64,000 bases of DNA from Carboxylicivirga taeanensis (GCF_051851475.1 NZ_JBPUSJ010000007.1:124001-188000), one strand, 5' to 3'; numbered from the stretch's first letter, positions 45,380 to 54,358 are shown. Made by a program: numbers and translations. The notes: generated by a model not told the origin, from the sequence alone.

Positions 45380-46372
45380 ATGAGAGGATTAGCATTTTTG
45401 GCACTAGCACTCACTTTACTGTGCAGCTGCTCATCTAAAAAGAAAGAAGCTGAGCTACTGGAACTGTCCAAACCCGAATGGCTCAAAAACAGGCCAATGT
45501 CATCCACTTATTTTTATGGCATTGGGATAAGCCCTAAGGTAGGAGGTGCTGTATTTTATGAGGGAAAAGCAAAAGAAAAGGCTCTGGCCGATCTCTCGCA
45601 ACAAATCAGCACTAAAATCAGCAGCGAACAAAACCTGTACCGGATGGAAGACAACAGCGGTGTTTACGAATATTATCAGAGCCGTGTTAAAGCCCAGTCT
45701 CAGCAGTTTTTAGAAGGTTATGAACTGTTAGACTCCTGGGAAGATCTAACAAACTATTACACCTTCTATCGCCTGTCGAAAAGTGAGTTTTATGCCCGTA
45801 AAAAACAACGCAAAGCAGAGGCTCTGCAACTGTCTCTTCAAAAATATGAATTGGCGCAAGCCGCCCAACAGCAAAAAGACTTTATACTGGCTCTAGAACA
45901 ATATGCGGCCGCCATTGATGCGATAAGCGACTACCTGAACGAACAAACAACCATTGAAACGGCACAGGGAAGCATTGACTTATTTGAAGCGGAAAAAGAG
46001 GCGATGTGCGACATAATAAATGGATTTCAAATTGATTGTCAAACCAGCACCATGCACTCGCTTGCAAATACCAATATCGCAGAAGGCAAGACCTCTCTAA
46101 TTGTTAAGTGCGAGAACATGACAGCCCATAATATCCCGGTCCGCTTTAATTACAGTGGCGGTTTTTTAGTGGCAGACCGCTTCCAGAGTGATACGCAAGG
46201 CCTTATCAAATCACCAGCTTTTAAAACAACTGGTTCCACACAGGAAACACTTACAGCAACAGTTGATTTGAAAGCATTAGGAAGACTCATGACTAAAAAC
46301 CTTATCGTGCGTCAGATTGTAGAAAAACAAAAGCCAGCTGAATCAAGCATAACGATTCAGCTGGCCCAATAA
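45380..46372 (+). CDS. LPP20-like lipoprotein
   Basis: A 330-residue lipoprotein (lipobox LTLLCSC). It has an LPP20-type domain at about 30-150: KPEWLKNRP, YFYGIGISPK, AKEKALADLSQQISTKI, YYTFYRLSKSEFYARKK. A helical stretch (about 145-215) and a C-terminal beta-rich domain (GKTSLIVKCENMTAHNIPVRFNYSGGFLV) follow. LPP20 domains occur in FlgP-like and other outer-membrane proteins, often next to CsgG/FlgT-like partners, as here. There are no flagellar genes nearby. Function is unknown. Confidence 0.78.
   Translation: MRGLAFLALALTLLCSCSSKKKEAELLELSKPEWLKNRPMSSTYFYGIGISPKVGGAVFYEGKAKEKALADLSQQISTKISSEQNLYRMEDNSGVYEYYQSRVKAQSQQFLEGYELLDSWEDLTNYYTFYRLSKSEFYARKKQRKAEALQLSLQKYELAQAAQQQKDFILALEQYAAAIDAISDYLNEQTTIETAQGSIDLFEAEKEAMCDIINGFQIDCQTSTMHSLANTNIAEGKTSLIVKCENMTAHNIPVRFNYSGGFLVADRFQSDTQGLIKSPAFKTTGSTQETLTATVDLKALGRLMTKNLIVRQIVEKQKPAESSITIQLAQ
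46333..46365. repeat. perfect 12-bp inverted repeat inside the 3' end of the LPP20-like gene
   Basis: GCCAGCTGAATC (46333-46344) and GATTCAGCTGGC (46354-46365) are perfect complements with a 9-base loop, and end a few bases before the stop codon. A second 13-bp hairpin follows at 46378. Together they look like a tandem bidirectional terminator, part of it coding. Confidence 0.65.
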
Positions 46373-46377
46373 CTTTC

Positions 46378-46408
46378 ATAACCCGGATTAGCCAATAATC
46401 CGGGTTAT
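46378..46408. terminator. bidirectional hairpin between convergent LPP20-like and AbgT genes
   Basis: ATAACCCGGATTA (46378-46390) and TAATCCGGGTTAT (46396-46408) form a perfect 13-bp stem with a 5-base loop. It lies in the 39-base gap between the two stop codons. No long T-run flanks it. Confidence 0.65.
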
Positions 46409-46411
46409 ACC

Positions 46412-47947
46412 CTACATATTGTAATGCAATACACCTGTTGGTCCAAGCGGCAGGCCTATCAATAACCAAAGCGCCAACATCACCATCCACGAAAGTAGAA
46501 ATACCATCGAATAGGGCAGCATAGTTGATACAATGGTTCCTATACCCGCATTCTCATCGTATTTCTGAAAATAGACAATAATTAAAGCAAAAAAGCTCAT
46601 CATGGGTGAAATAATATTGGTGGCACTGTCGCCAATTCGGTACACCACCTGCGTTAGCTCGGGTGAGTAACCCAACATCATAAACATTGGAACGAATATA
46701 GGTGCCAGAAGCGCCCACTTAGCTGATGCACTGCCCATTACCAAATTAATAAGCCCGCAAAACACTGCAAACAACAACATCAGAGGGATAACGCTTAAAT
46801 TTAAACTCTGAATAAAATTTGCTCCATTAACAGCCATCACCAGCCCAAGATTACTCCAGTTAAAATAGGCAACAAATTGAGCAGCAAAAAATACCAAAAC
46901 CAGATATGGCCCTAAGGATTTGGCAGCTTCGCCCATGGCCCCCATAATGTCCTTATCTGTTTTAAAGGTGCCTGTAATTTTACCGTAAACCACCCCACAG
47001 GTACCAGCCCAAATAAACAAAACGGCTACCACACCTTTCAGTAAAGGAGAACTTAACAAACGGCCATCTTCACCTCTTAAAAAGCCGCCTTCAGGAATCA
47101 ACCCCCAAGCCATGATGGCCAAAAAAACCATGGATACAATACCAACCCATCGCAAACCTTTTTTCTCGGTTTTAGTTAGCTTGTCCAAGCGGGTTTCTTC
47201 TTCTGTTACTTCACCTTTATACTCGCCAAAGCGGGGCGCAATAATTTTTTCAGTTACCCAGGTACCAACCAGGGCCACCATAAAAGTTGAAACCACCATA
47301 AAATAGTAGTTACTCACCGGATTAACCGTGTAGGCTTTATCAACAATATGTGCCGCTTCTTCGGTTAAGCCAGCCAGTAAAGGATCAATTGTACCAATAA
47401 TAAGGTTGGCGCTGAATCCACCAGACACACCGGCAAAAGCAGCTGCCATGCCAACTATAGGATGGCGTTTGGCCACCAAGAAAATAACACCTCCAAGGGG
47501 CACCAGCAATACATAGCCCACACTTGATGCTACATTTGATATAACACCTGCCAATATAATTACAAAAGTGAGTAAACCCTTGGGAGCTGCCAATACGAGC
47601 TTGCGGATTAGGGCACCTATTAAATCAGATTTTTCTGCCAGCCCAATACCCAACATGGCAACAACTACAATGCCCATTGGCGCAAAGCTGGTAAAGTTTT
47701 TAACCATCTCGGTTAGTATGCGGTTAAGCCCTTCAACAGATAAAAGATTAATAACATTGATTGTTTCCCCAGTGGTTGGATGCGCAGCAGTTGCTCCTAT
47801 CCAGGCAAACACTCCGGAAAAAAGTAATACTGTAACGGCAAAAATGCCGAAGAGTAAAGCGGGATGTGGCAGAACATTCCCTACTCGCTCAACTCCATTT
47901 AAAAAAATATCGACAAATGACTTCTTCTTTTTTGAGGCGGTACCCAT
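46412..47947 (-). CDS. AbgT family transporter (p-aminobenzoyl-glutamate type)
   Basis: A 511-residue inner-membrane protein of the AbgT family, which imports p-aminobenzoyl-glutamate or exports sulfonamide-like drugs. It begins with the typical VERVGNVLPHPALLFGIFAVTVLLFSG. It contains the re-entrant loop region GVSGGFSANLIIGTIDPLLAGLTEEAA and the second family signature VMGSASAKWALLAPIFVPMFMMLGYSPELTQVVYRIGDSATNIISPMM. Length and about eleven hydrophobic segments fit the family. It is monocistronic. Confidence 0.95.
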   Translation of the reverse strand: MGTASKKKKSFVDIFLNGVERVGNVLPHPALLFGIFAVTVLLFSGVFAWIGATAAHPTTGETINVINLLSVEGLNRILTEMVKNFTSFAPMGIVVVAMLGIGLAEKSDLIGALIRKLVLAAPKGLLTFVIILAGVISNVASSVGYVLLVPLGGVIFLVAKRHPIVGMAAAFAGVSGGFSANLIIGTIDPLLAGLTEEAAHIVDKAYTVNPVSNYYFMVVSTFMVALVGTWVTEKIIAPRFGEYKGEVTEEETRLDKLTKTEKKGLRWVGIVSMVFLAIMAWGLIPEGGFLRGEDGRLLSSPLLKGVVAVLFIWAGTCGVVYGKITGTFKTDKDIMGAMGEAAKSLGPYLVLVFFAAQFVAYFNWSNLGLVMAVNGANFIQSLNLSVIPLMLLFAVFCGLINLVMGSASAKWALLAPIFVPMFMMLGYSPELTQVVYRIGDSATNIISPMMSFFALIIVYFQKYDENAGIGTIVSTMLPYSMVFLLSWMVMLALWLLIGLPLGPTGVLHYNM

Positions 47948-48125
47948 AATATAAAAGTTTTACTATTATAAGACGCCGAAAATATAAAAAAATAGAAAGT
48001 CATTCACTTATCTGACCAATAAGCTAAGTCTGTTATATAACATATTACTATTTCACAGCAACCAATACCATTCGCAAACTCCAACAGTTCAAACACATGA
48101 GACTGGCCACGCGTATAAAAGACAA

Positions 48126-48905
48126 TTACGTATTGGCACCACTAAACCAATTCTTAAAATGTGGCACCTTTTCCCGGCTCACAATCACCTCCCGATCAAA
48201 AGGCTGTTCAAACTGTATTTTCAAACGGCTGTTAGAGTGCACCAGCACATCCTGTATGTGGTTAATATTAACAATAAACGATCGGCTAATACGATAAAAA
48301 ACACTGGGATTTAGCAGCTCTTCCAGCTCCTCCAGCTTATAATCAATGATATAACGATTCCCTTTAGAAGTGAGAATAAAAGCATTTCTCCCCTCCGCAT
48401 AAAAAAGCACTATTTTATCGCTTGTTACCGATTTGATGCGCTCGCCCAGCTTTACCAAAAACCGCTCTTTATAGGTTTTTCGATAATGCAACAACGCTTC
48501 GTTGAGCTCTTCCAGCTTAATTCGCTGACTGGCCGATGATAAGTTCTCGCGAAGACTCTCCAACTTTTCCATACTGCGAAAAAGGTCATCATAATCCAAT
48601 GGTTTCAGCAGGTAGTCAATGCTATTTACCTTAAACGCCTGAATGGCGTACTCATTATAGGCCGTTGTAAATATAACCGGCTGATTTAACTGCGTCTTGC
48701 TAAATATTTCGAAACTCAAGCCATCAGACAGATGGATATCCATAAAAACTAAATCGACTGTATTTAGTGGGTTCGACAGCCACTCAACACTGCCTGCAAC
48801 CGAATCTAATACACTCACCACTTCTATGCTGCTATCATAGCGTTGCAGCAGGTGGGTGAGGTTTTTAACAGCCGGTTTTTCGTCTTCAATAATAAGTACT
48901 CTCAT
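48126..48905 (-). CDS. LytTR family response regulator
   Basis: A 259-residue regulator. The receiver (1-120) has the acidic pair IIEDEKPA, phospho-acceptor D56 in LVFMDIHLSDG, FTTAYNEYAIQAF and the lysine in DYLLKPLD. The LytTR DNA-binding domain (about 155-255) has FLVKLGERIKSVTSDKIVLFYAEGRNAFI and FYRISRSFIVNINHIQDV. It follows the two kinase genes and completes the operon. LytTR proteins bind direct repeats about 21 bp apart; such a repeat is found before the helical-repeat gene at 53186-53218. Confidence 0.96.
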   Translation of the reverse strand: MRVLIIEDEKPAVKNLTHLLQRYDSSIEVVSVLDSVAGSVEWLSNPLNTVDLVFMDIHLSDGLSFEIFSKTQLNQPVIFTTAYNEYAIQAFKVNSIDYLLKPLDYDDLFRSMEKLESLRENLSSASQRIKLEELNEALLHYRKTYKERFLVKLGERIKSVTSDKIVLFYAEGRNAFILTSKGNRYIIDYKLEELEELLNPSVFYRISRSFIVNINHIQDVLVHSNSRLKIQFEQPFDREVIVSREKVPHFKNWFSGANT

Positions 48906-48916
48906 AGGGGCTAAGA

Positions 48917-50011
48917 TTATTCTTCCTCTATTTCAAAAAGAGGAATGTTGATATGCAAATACTGTTGGTTTTGAACCACCTTCAATTGTTTATTATCGTT
49001 TAAAAAAGCATGGGCATTATTAATCAGCGACAGGTTCCACTCGGCGCTACCATTAAGACCAATTTTTGGATTATGCCTTGACACCAGGTACAACTCACCG
49101 TCTTTTATTTCCAAACAAATATGGAGTGGCTGAAATTCATTGATGATTGTCCGGTTAACCAACTCCTGTATTAAAACCGATATTGTACATGGAATAACCT
49201 GACGATGCAGACTCTCCTCAGTAAGATTCAGCTCCAGCATAATGGCATTGTTATGCTTCACATTTAACAGGTACAAAAGGGTTTTGCTCAGCTCCAGCTC
49301 TTTTTTTAGTTCAACCAATTCAACATGGCGATGGTCGAGATTATACCGGTATATTTTTGAGAGCTGATTAATAAATTGCTCGGCCATGCGCGGTTGAGCA
49401 TGTACGATAGATATCAGATTTTCCAGCCCTTCGTACAATAACTGCGGATTAATCTGCATCTTAAACTTCTCCAGATCCGACTCCATCCCCCGCCTTAACT
49501 CTTTTTCTTGCCTATAATGTATTTGCTTATGAACAGCTAAAAATGAGGTACTCACATGGATAATGCCATACAATATTGCCACAATTCCATACACGCCATT
49601 AAACACGACAAGCTCAGTATTGAAGTCACTAATTATCAGCACTGAGTAGAAATAGATACTCACCAGAGGAGTGATAATCATTACAGATATGAGCAAACTG
49701 ACTAAGGGAATCAGCACAATGCGCAGCGAGTGGGTAATACCACTTACTCCATGCGCCTCTTCATTATCAAAAGGTAACTCGCTAACCAGTGGAAACCGTT
49801 TATCGATAGCATTGAGCAGGGTTCTTAGGGCTTCCATCAGAATAAAGGCAAGCACAATTGTGACTGCTACTTCCTGACTAAAGAAATTAGAACTAAACTG
49901 ATTAAGCGTATCAAAAACTAAAAGGATTAAAACATAAACTACCACTCCAACTGGAAATGGTAGCAGAAACCTCAGCCACTTTTGCTGTTTATTGATTGCT
50001 AATCCTTTCAT
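48917..50011 (-). CDS. degenerate LytS-type sensor histidine kinase (pseudokinase)
   Basis: A 364-residue membrane protein with four predicted N-terminal membrane segments and a His_kinase-type cytoplasmic part (about 175-364). The motif that in active family members reads NPHFLFN is NPQLLYE here, so the phospho-accepting histidine is Q190 and the following asparagine is E. The N-box ENAVKH becomes QELVNR and no GLxN-type glycine box is seen, so neither histidine phosphorylation nor ATP use is expected. Its ATG overlaps the stop of the intact kinase gene (TAATG), implying coupled translation and a heteromeric sensor. This looks like divergence of function rather than decay, since the frame is full length. 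Confidence 0.85.
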   Translation of the reverse strand: MKGLAINKQQKWLRFLLPFPVGVVVYVLILLVFDTLNQFSSNFFSQEVAVTIVLAFILMEALRTLLNAIDKRFPLVSELPFDNEEAHGVSGITHSLRIVLIPLVSLLISVMIITPLVSIYFYSVLIISDFNTELVVFNGVYGIVAILYGIIHVSTSFLAVHKQIHYRQEKELRRGMESDLEKFKMQINPQLLYEGLENLISIVHAQPRMAEQFINQLSKIYRYNLDHRHVELVELKKELELSKTLLYLLNVKHNNAIMLELNLTEESLHRQVIPCTISVLIQELVNRTIINEFQPLHICLEIKDGELYLVSRHNPKIGLNGSAEWNLSLINNAHAFLNDNKQLKVVQNQQYLHINIPLFEIEEE

Positions 50012-51129
50012 TAGTAACTAATGGTTTGATGCGTTATAAGGATAGGTAAAAATACCGAAAATGATTCATCTTTAGTTATTTCCACCTCTTTTGTTGTAAA
50101 ATAGGCATAGCGTTTTTTAATGTTGTCCAGCCCGACTTTGTGCGACACATGGTTATCAGGTTTTTTGAGTAACTGGTTATCCACTTCTATAAATCCGGGT
50201 TTTCGTTCAAAATTATTAATCACACTTATGCCTTGCTGCTCAGTCGAACGGATGGCGATTTTCAATGGCTTTTCTTCTGAAAAATAGTTATGCTTTACGG
50301 CATTTTCAACCAATAACTGTAAAGTCATGGGCGGGATGTAACTCTCCAAACTCAACTTATCGAGCTGAACATCCAATTCCAGAGCCTTCTCAAACCGAAT
50401 TTTCAAAAGAAAATAGTACGCTTTTATAAATTCAACCTCCTGTTTTACAGGAACCAATTCTTTTTGATGGCTTTTTAGAATATAGGTAAACGTTTGAGCA
50501 AACTTGCGAATAAATCCTTCTGTTGTGGCGGCATCGCGATGAATAAGCGAGGCTATTGTATTGAGGGTGTTGAACAGATAATGTGGGCTCAACTGACTCT
50601 TTAAAATCTCATACTGCAGTTTAAGCCGTTCGCGCACCATTTGTTCACTTTCTATATTGGCTTGTATAAAACTGGTAAAGGAATATTGATAGAGGTTCAC
50701 CAGTATAAACACCAGGTTAGTTAGCAAAAGAATAATGAAAAATTTAATGGCGGCATCGCCTTTTTCATCCATAAAGGCACTAAGTGGAATGTTATTGTAT
50801 TTGAGCACCACTAATGCCTTCACGCAAAGCCACAAAAACATGATGGCTACAATGGCGTTTAAAACAAACTGAAGGACAAAACGGCCAGCTGTCCCTTTAA
50901 TCCAAGGATAATATTTGTTTAAAGCATGGCCAACCAGACTTAAAACTCCAAAAATAAGCCACGAACTTAGGGTGAAAAATGATAAGGAATCGATGTTTTC
51001 GGAAAGGACCGGTAAAACACCATTTTCGCTATAAAACAAATAAAGAAAAGCCAACACGCCATATAGCGTGCTGACAAATATTTGGGTCATTAATTTTTTC
51101 GAAGAGTATGTTTGGGCGATGGCTATCAT
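50011..51129 (-). CDS. LytS/YpdA-type sensor histidine kinase (intact)
   Basis: A 372-residue kinase with four N-terminal membrane segments (about 15-160). The cytoplasmic His_kinase domain contains LKSQLSPH183YLFNTL with the phospho-histidine, the N-box LLVENAVKH (N276) and the glycine box HKVGLDNIKKRY. It has no large extracellular sensor, so it probably senses through the membrane. It is the first gene of the three-gene operon with the degenerate kinase and the LytTR regulator. Confidence 0.95.
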   Translation of the reverse strand: MIAIAQTYSSKKLMTQIFVSTLYGVLAFLYLFYSENGVLPVLSENIDSLSFFTLSSWLIFGVLSLVGHALNKYYPWIKGTAGRFVLQFVLNAIVAIMFLWLCVKALVVLKYNNIPLSAFMDEKGDAAIKFFIILLLTNLVFILVNLYQYSFTSFIQANIESEQMVRERLKLQYEILKSQLSPHYLFNTLNTIASLIHRDAATTEGFIRKFAQTFTYILKSHQKELVPVKQEVEFIKAYYFLLKIRFEKALELDVQLDKLSLESYIPPMTLQLLVENAVKHNYFSEEKPLKIAIRSTEQQGISVINNFERKPGFIEVDNQLLKKPDNHVSHKVGLDNIKKRYAYFTTKEVEITKDESFSVFLPILITHQTISY

Positions 51130-51179
51130 GGTGTCACTAAGTTATAGCAATAATCAAAAATACTGCAATAGAACAGACA

Positions 51180-51223
51180 TAAAAAAACAGATGAGATGGT
51201 CCTTTTTAACACTACCTCATCTG
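51180..51223 (-). terminator. rho-independent terminator of the helical-repeat gene
   Basis: On the minus strand CAGATGAG pairs with CTCATCTG, followed directly by seven T residues. It lies 9 bases past the stop of the 51232-53106 gene and separates it from the kinase operon. Confidence 0.85.
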
Positions 51224-51231
51224 CTTTTAAC

Positions 51232-53106
51232 TTAGTTTAATGTTTTTAACACTCGGTTTTTCTCATACTCCGATTCCAAATCCTTAGCCATTGATTTGAA
51301 AATATAGGCCGTAGAGGAGTTTTTATTATTAATGTACGGACTCAGGCGAACCAACACGGCAGCACGCTCCACATCGACATCAATTTGCTGAGTACTCTCA
51401 ATAACTTTGGCTGCCAGTTCATCGTTCATGGCCGGGCTATCAATAACGTAACGCAACAACTCTTCAATGGTACTGTTCTGATCCATCCGGCCTATGATGC
51501 GGAAAAACTGATTGTAACCATTATCCGATAGAGGAAATTGTCCAACAACCTCCCTCATCACTGCGCCCGCTCCATGCTGAAAATCATCAACCAGATACTC
51601 CAGAGTACGCAGCAGTCGATACATAGCCGGTTCTTCCAGTTTATTCTTTGCCAGCAAATCGAGCATTACATTATACATCTCCATTTCACTATCCAGGCCT
51701 GATAGGGTTTCGAAATAAGCATCTACCACCTCCTCATCATTGATAAACAAACGGTTGGCTTTTCTTAAAATCAGCCCTCTCTGACTATTGGATGAGATGC
51801 CATTTGCTGTTTTCAGGTAATTTAACAAGGAGTTCTTATCACTCTTTTGTTTGCCTTGTTCAAGGGTGGCATCAAGCAGTGCCGTTGTTATTTCGCCCTT
51901 GAGAATGTAGTAACTATCCGACATATCGTCCAATACATTGCGGTAAACATGCATCACCTCATCACTATCTGGTAAGTAAGGGATTAAATACAATAGGAGT
52001 GCTCCTTTTTCCCGTTCCGAAGAAAAATCATCAATGGCTTGCAACAGGCTTATCCAGCTATCCTCCGAAAGCTTGGCGCTTCGCACCAGGTGCTTAAGTA
52101 CATTCCCCTTTTCGGAGTTAATCTCCATCTCGTCAATAATATCGAAATACCCTTTTCGGATGGCAAAATCATTGGTGTAAAACTTATTAAACATCCTAAG
52201 AGTCGAGCCTCGTTCGGTATTATAATCATGAGTAGAAGTCGCATCCAGCAGCGCTGCCAACTGTTGTGTATTCAGCTTATAGTTTTCCAAAATATACCTT
52301 AACAAAGTCCCTTTTGTACTGTTCGAGCGCACTTTTTCTATCTCCTGTATCACCGGAATGATGTCTTCATTCTTGAGCTGATTATCGAATACAAGAGTTT
52401 TTAAAAAGGTGTTTCGTGAAGCAGAGCTGCCTGATTTGCTGGATGATGTACGAATGGTAAAAACACTCCATTCGCTGGTGTAGGTGTAGCTGCCTGACGA
52501 AGGCAGATCTTCAAGCACATCGACAATACCACTCATCCCCTTTGCCTGATATAAATGGCGCACACGGGACTCCACGCCCATATTACTGTTTTTTACAATA
52601 TCCGGTAATATCTCTCCCAGCCACTTTTTCCCTTCCGGATTAAACGCTGTTTCAGTTTTCCCCACATAGTACTCATAGGTCATTGTCCCTCTATCATCCG
52701 CATGAATAAACAGACGTCGATTATTTCCAAAGGCTGTTTTATTGATCTCTACAAAGCCGTTAGCAGATATTCCGGTAATCATTTTATTATCAGATGATAA
52801 ATCAATAATTCCTTCGTATTTCAGATCGAAAGGAAAATCAGAAGAAACAGAAGGAATTTCAATCCGGTCATAACCACGATACGCGTTTTTTAACTCCGTC
52901 ATCTCTTTTTTGAATTCAGCCATCGCTTCTGCGTACTCTTTGCCAAGTTCTGTGCGTAGCTCCGCCAGCATTACATGCTCATTTTTTGGCTGCTTGTCTC
53001 CTTTGCTGTCTTTATTATCAGCATAAGCCCCGCTCACGCTTACTACAGCCATTATTGCAACAAAAGCTGTGAGCCGCTTAAGGTTATATGTAAAAGTTGT
53101 TGTCAT
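51232..53106 (-). CDS. exported helical-repeat protein of unknown function
   Basis: A 624-residue protein with a signal peptide (about 1-29, ending SGAYA). Residues 30-75 are charged and helical, and a beta-rich segment lies at about 75-215. From about 235 to the end there are about ten helical repeats of 37-40 residues with a motif like S-x-x-E/K-K/R-G-x-x-L (NSTKGTLL, NTERGSTL, NSEKGNVL, SEREKGALL, NSQRGLIL, ESEYEKNRVL). Such repeats resemble those in BlaR1/M56-associated proteins of Bacteroidota. It should be periplasmic. The 12-bp direct repeats upstream and the adjacent LytTR operon suggest it is a target of that system. I do not know its function. Confidence 0.8.
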   Translation of the reverse strand: MTTTFTYNLKRLTAFVAIMAVVSVSGAYADNKDSKGDKQPKNEHVMLAELRTELGKEYAEAMAEFKKEMTELKNAYRGYDRIEIPSVSSDFPFDLKYEGIIDLSSDNKMITGISANGFVEINKTAFGNNRRLFIHADDRGTMTYEYYVGKTETAFNPEGKKWLGEILPDIVKNSNMGVESRVRHLYQAKGMSGIVDVLEDLPSSGSYTYTSEWSVFTIRTSSSKSGSSASRNTFLKTLVFDNQLKNEDIIPVIQEIEKVRSNSTKGTLLRYILENYKLNTQQLAALLDATSTHDYNTERGSTLRMFNKFYTNDFAIRKGYFDIIDEMEINSEKGNVLKHLVRSAKLSEDSWISLLQAIDDFSSEREKGALLLYLIPYLPDSDEVMHVYRNVLDDMSDSYYILKGEITTALLDATLEQGKQKSDKNSLLNYLKTANGISSNSQRGLILRKANRLFINDEEVVDAYFETLSGLDSEMEMYNVMLDLLAKNKLEEPAMYRLLRTLEYLVDDFQHGAGAVMREVVGQFPLSDNGYNQFFRIIGRMDQNSTIEELLRYVIDSPAMNDELAAKVIESTQQIDVDVERAAVLVRLSPYINNKNSSTAYIFKSMAKDLESEYEKNRVLKTLN

Positions 53107-53185
53107 AGGAGTATGATTTAGTTGTTCTTATACACTATTTGATAGTACAATATTAGAACATAAACACCCCGTAAAAAAACAAAAA

Positions 53186-53218
53186 GTAGTGAGCTGTAAT
53201 ATTAATGTAGTGAACTGT
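53186..53218 (-). promoter_or_regulatory. 12-bp direct repeats with 21-bp period: candidate LytTR binding site
   Basis: GTAGTGAGCTGT (53186-53197) and GTAGTGAACTGT (53207-53218) differ at one base and are 21 bases apart. On the gene strand the distal copy contains ACAGTTCAC, which fits the known LytTR half-site pattern at eight of nine positions; the proximal one has a single further change. They lie about 80-112 bases before the helical-repeat gene, with a -7-like TAATATTG at 53148-53155. Confidence 0.65.
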
Positions 53219-53272
53219 TGAAACATTGAAGCAAGGGCGCTTTCACCTTACTGACTGCATATTATAAAACAC

Positions 53273-53309
53273 CAAAGGCCCCTGCTTACTATTAAAACAG
53301 GGGCCTTTG
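53273..53309 (-). terminator. terminator of the aldo/keto reductase-M64 operon
   Basis: CAAAGGCCCCTG and CAGGGGCCTTTG form a perfect 12-bp stem with a 13-base loop, 30 bases past the aldo/keto reductase stop codon. Confidence 0.8.
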
Positions 53310-53339
53310 ATATTCCAGGTGATGGCACTTATGCAACCA

Positions 53340-54347
53340 CTATGCCATTTCATTCAACACCGGAGCACATAATGCATCAATGCTACGCAACTCCTCGTTG
53401 CTAAAACTTAAGTTATCAAGTGCTTTCAGATTATTATTTATTTGCTCAACAGAAGAAGCACCCACCAATACCGATGTTACAACTTTGTTGTTTAGTAACC
53501 AGGCAATAGCCATTTGGGCCAGCGACTGGTCTCTTTGCCCGGCCAAATTATTAAGTTCCTGTATGGCTTTCCGCTTGACATCCGTTAGGGCCGACGCTTT
53601 CAGGAAATGTGCTTTAGCCATGCGCGAATCCTCAGGAATATCGTGCAGATAGCGATCGGTTAATAAGCCTTGAGCCAATGGGGAGAAAGGAATACAACCA
53701 ATACCTCGCTTATCGAGCACTGTGGTAAGGCCATCTTCCACCCAACGGTCAAAAAGGTTGTAGCGGGGTTGGTGAATCAGGCAAGGTGTTCCCAGTTCCC
53801 TGAGGATGGTTTCGGCCTTTTGCGTTTCTTCAGCTGAATAGTTGGACAGGCCAACATACAAAGCTTTGCCCTGGCGAACAATTAAGTCCAAAGCCGCCAT
53901 GGTTTCTTCCATAGGCGTATTAGGGTCCGGACGGTGATGGTAAAAGATATCCACATAGTCGAGCCCCATTCGCTTAAGGCTCTGATTGAGACTGGCCACC
54001 AGGTACTTCTTAGAGCCCCATTCGCCGTATGGGCCTTCCCACATATAGTAACCCGCTTTGGTTGAGATAACTAATTCATCGCGGTAAGCATGCATGTCTT
54101 GCTTCAGCACTTTACCCAGTGTTTCTTCAGCTGAGCCCGGTGCCGGCCCATAGTTATTGGCCAAATCAAAATGTGTTATCCCATTATCGAAAGCATGTAA
54201 CAAGAGGCTACGAGCATTGCTATAAACATCTTCAGATCCAAAATTATGCCACAAGCCCAACGACAGATGTGGCAACTTTAGTCCGCTCCGCCCGCATCGG
54301 TTGTATTGCATCGTTTCATATCTCTTTTCAGAAGCTAAGTATTGCAT
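53340..54347 (-). CDS. aldo/keto reductase, YghZ (L-glyceraldehyde-3-phosphate reductase) type
   Basis: A 335-residue NADPH-dependent oxidoreductase. It has the YghZ/Kv-beta-like features GLWHNFG, HFDLANNYGPAPGSAEE (catalytic D and Y), STKAGYYMWEGPYGEWGSKKYL, VDIFYHHRPDPNTP, and VTSVLVGASSVEQI at the cofactor phosphate site. The start at 54347 is kept because E. coli YghZ has a comparable short leader (MVWLANPERY) before its MQY. It follows the M64 peptidase by 11 bases in an operon. Confidence 0.93.
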   Translation of the reverse strand: MQYLASEKRYETMQYNRCGRSGLKLPHLSLGLWHNFGSEDVYSNARSLLLHAFDNGITHFDLANNYGPAPGSAEETLGKVLKQDMHAYRDELVISTKAGYYMWEGPYGEWGSKKYLVASLNQSLKRMGLDYVDIFYHHRPDPNTPMEETMAALDLIVRQGKALYVGLSNYSAEETQKAETILRELGTPCLIHQPRYNLFDRWVEDGLTTVLDKRGIGCIPFSPLAQGLLTDRYLHDIPEDSRMAKAHFLKASALTDVKRKAIQELNNLAGQRDQSLAQMAIAWLLNNKVVTSVLVGASSVEQINNNLKALDNLSFSNEELRSIDALCAPVLNEMA

Positions 54348-54358
54348 AGTATTCTATT

